A stretch of 5,616 nt of DNA, from contig NZ_CAMIBP010000068.1 of assembly GCF_946223165.1 (NCBI RefSeq), positions 1 through 5,616 of the forward strand, in the 5' to 3' direction. The number at the start of each line of letters is the position of its first letter. Position 1 is the first letter of the stretch. Position numbers and translations under genes: made by a program. The notes under the pieces were generated by a model. It did not search any database. It worked only from the letters and a program-made list of their open reading frames with translations, and was not told the DNA's origin. This DNA is from an uncultured Corynebacterium sp. GTDB taxonomy: Bacteria > Actinomycetota > Actinomycetes > Mycobacteriales > Mycobacteriaceae. Below are positions 5,386 through 5,616 of this stretch, in pieces.

Positions 5386-5519
5386 AAGCGCGACCTGGGC
5401 AAGTCGTAGACGCGCGGGGGCGTATTGCGGCGGGGGAGTCGAAAGCATCAGTGGCCCGCGCCTTCGGGATTACCCGCCTCGCCCTCTACAGAGCGCTAGA
5501 GACTAGCTCCGAGTTCTAG
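5376..5519 (+). pseudogene. C-terminal helix-turn-helix fragment of a serine resolvase/invertase
   Basis: From 5421 the frame reads RIAAGESKASVARAFGITR and then LALYRALETSSEF to TAG at 5517-5519. This is the characteristic C-terminal DNA-binding helix-turn-helix of Tn3-type resolvases and DNA invertases. Just upstream another frame reads GRKRDLGK, the usual 'GRK' lead-in, so a frameshift separates the two parts. The catalytic N-terminal domain with the active-site Ser is absent. The segment is visibly more GC-rich than the two operons, fitting a different origin. Confidence 0.8.
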
Positions 5520-5544
5520 CAATGAGGTGTGTCTTGGACGGGGG

Positions 5545-5561
5545 CTAGGGCGCATGCCTAG
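5545..5561. repeat. Short inverted repeat downstream of the resolvase tail
   Basis: CTAGG (5545-5549) pairs with CCTAG (5557-5561) around seven bases, and the right arm is part of the 8-base palindrome GCCTAGGC (5556-5563). No T-tract follows. It could be part of a recombination or terminator region; it may be chance. Confidence 0.2.
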
Positions 5562-5591
5562 GCTGATAGTGTTTCACTCGGTCCACAAACC

Positions 5592-5612
5592 CCCACTTCC
5601 GATAGGAGTGGG
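5592..5612 (-). terminator. Candidate hairpin terminator at the window edge
   Basis: Bases 5592-5599 (CCCACTTC) pair with 5605-5612 (GGAGTGGG) with one wobble pair and a five-base loop. Read on the minus strand the stem is followed by GTTTGT, a weak U-run, so it may end a gene entering from the right on the minus strand. Read on the + strand no T-run follows within the window. Confidence 0.35.
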
Positions 5613-5616
5613 AGTG

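Noticed and set aside
1..5616. tRNA, rRNA, riboswitch or CRISPR array
   Set aside because: No cloverleaf-like sequence, spaced repeat array or recognisable aptamer was seen on either strand.

Overview
The window looks like a horizontally acquired accessory island in an actinobacterium, most likely a Corynebacterium or close relative. This rests on the serine-recombinase tail (RIAAGESKASVARAFGITR), an IS3-family transposase tail of actinobacterial type, HisKA_3/NarL-type two-component proteins, and a possible use of leaderless starts. By eye the gene-bearing parts are AT-richer than the recombinase tail at the right end. The genus is an inference.

Layout. 1-174: decayed 3' end of an IS3-family element. 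175-446: flank and presumed promoter region. 447-2191 (+): a tight three-gene operon encoding a secreted precursor with a Cys/Gly-rich hydrophobic C-terminal domain resembling halocin C8-type bacteriocins, a 58-residue two-helix membrane protein (candidate immunity protein), and a secreted chymotrypsin-fold (S1) serine protease whose ATG directly abuts the preceding stop. 2192-3404: about 1.2 kb of decayed DNA without a convincing gene. 5292-3405 (-): a second operon, convergent with the first, encoding a polytopic membrane histidine kinase, a 52-residue secreted peptide with a C-terminal Cys pair, and a NarL-type response regulator whose ATG overlaps the peptide stop as ATGA. 5341-5385: a second, diverged copy of the same IS3-family end in direct orientation. 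5376-5519: frameshifted C-terminal tail of a serine resolvase/invertase.

Working model (inference): the small peptide is exported by the Sec pathway, possibly cyclised through its two cysteines, and sensed by the kinase. The kinase phosphorylates the regulator at Asp56, and the regulator activates the bacteriocin-like operon, perhaps through the GGTCAT direct repeats upstream of 447. The operon protease may cut the Cys-rich domain from its precursor, while the small membrane protein and/or the precursor's middle region protect the producer. Both ends carry matching IS3 ends, which suggests that the bacteriocin, protease and peptide-sensing genes arrived as one IS-bracketed unit.
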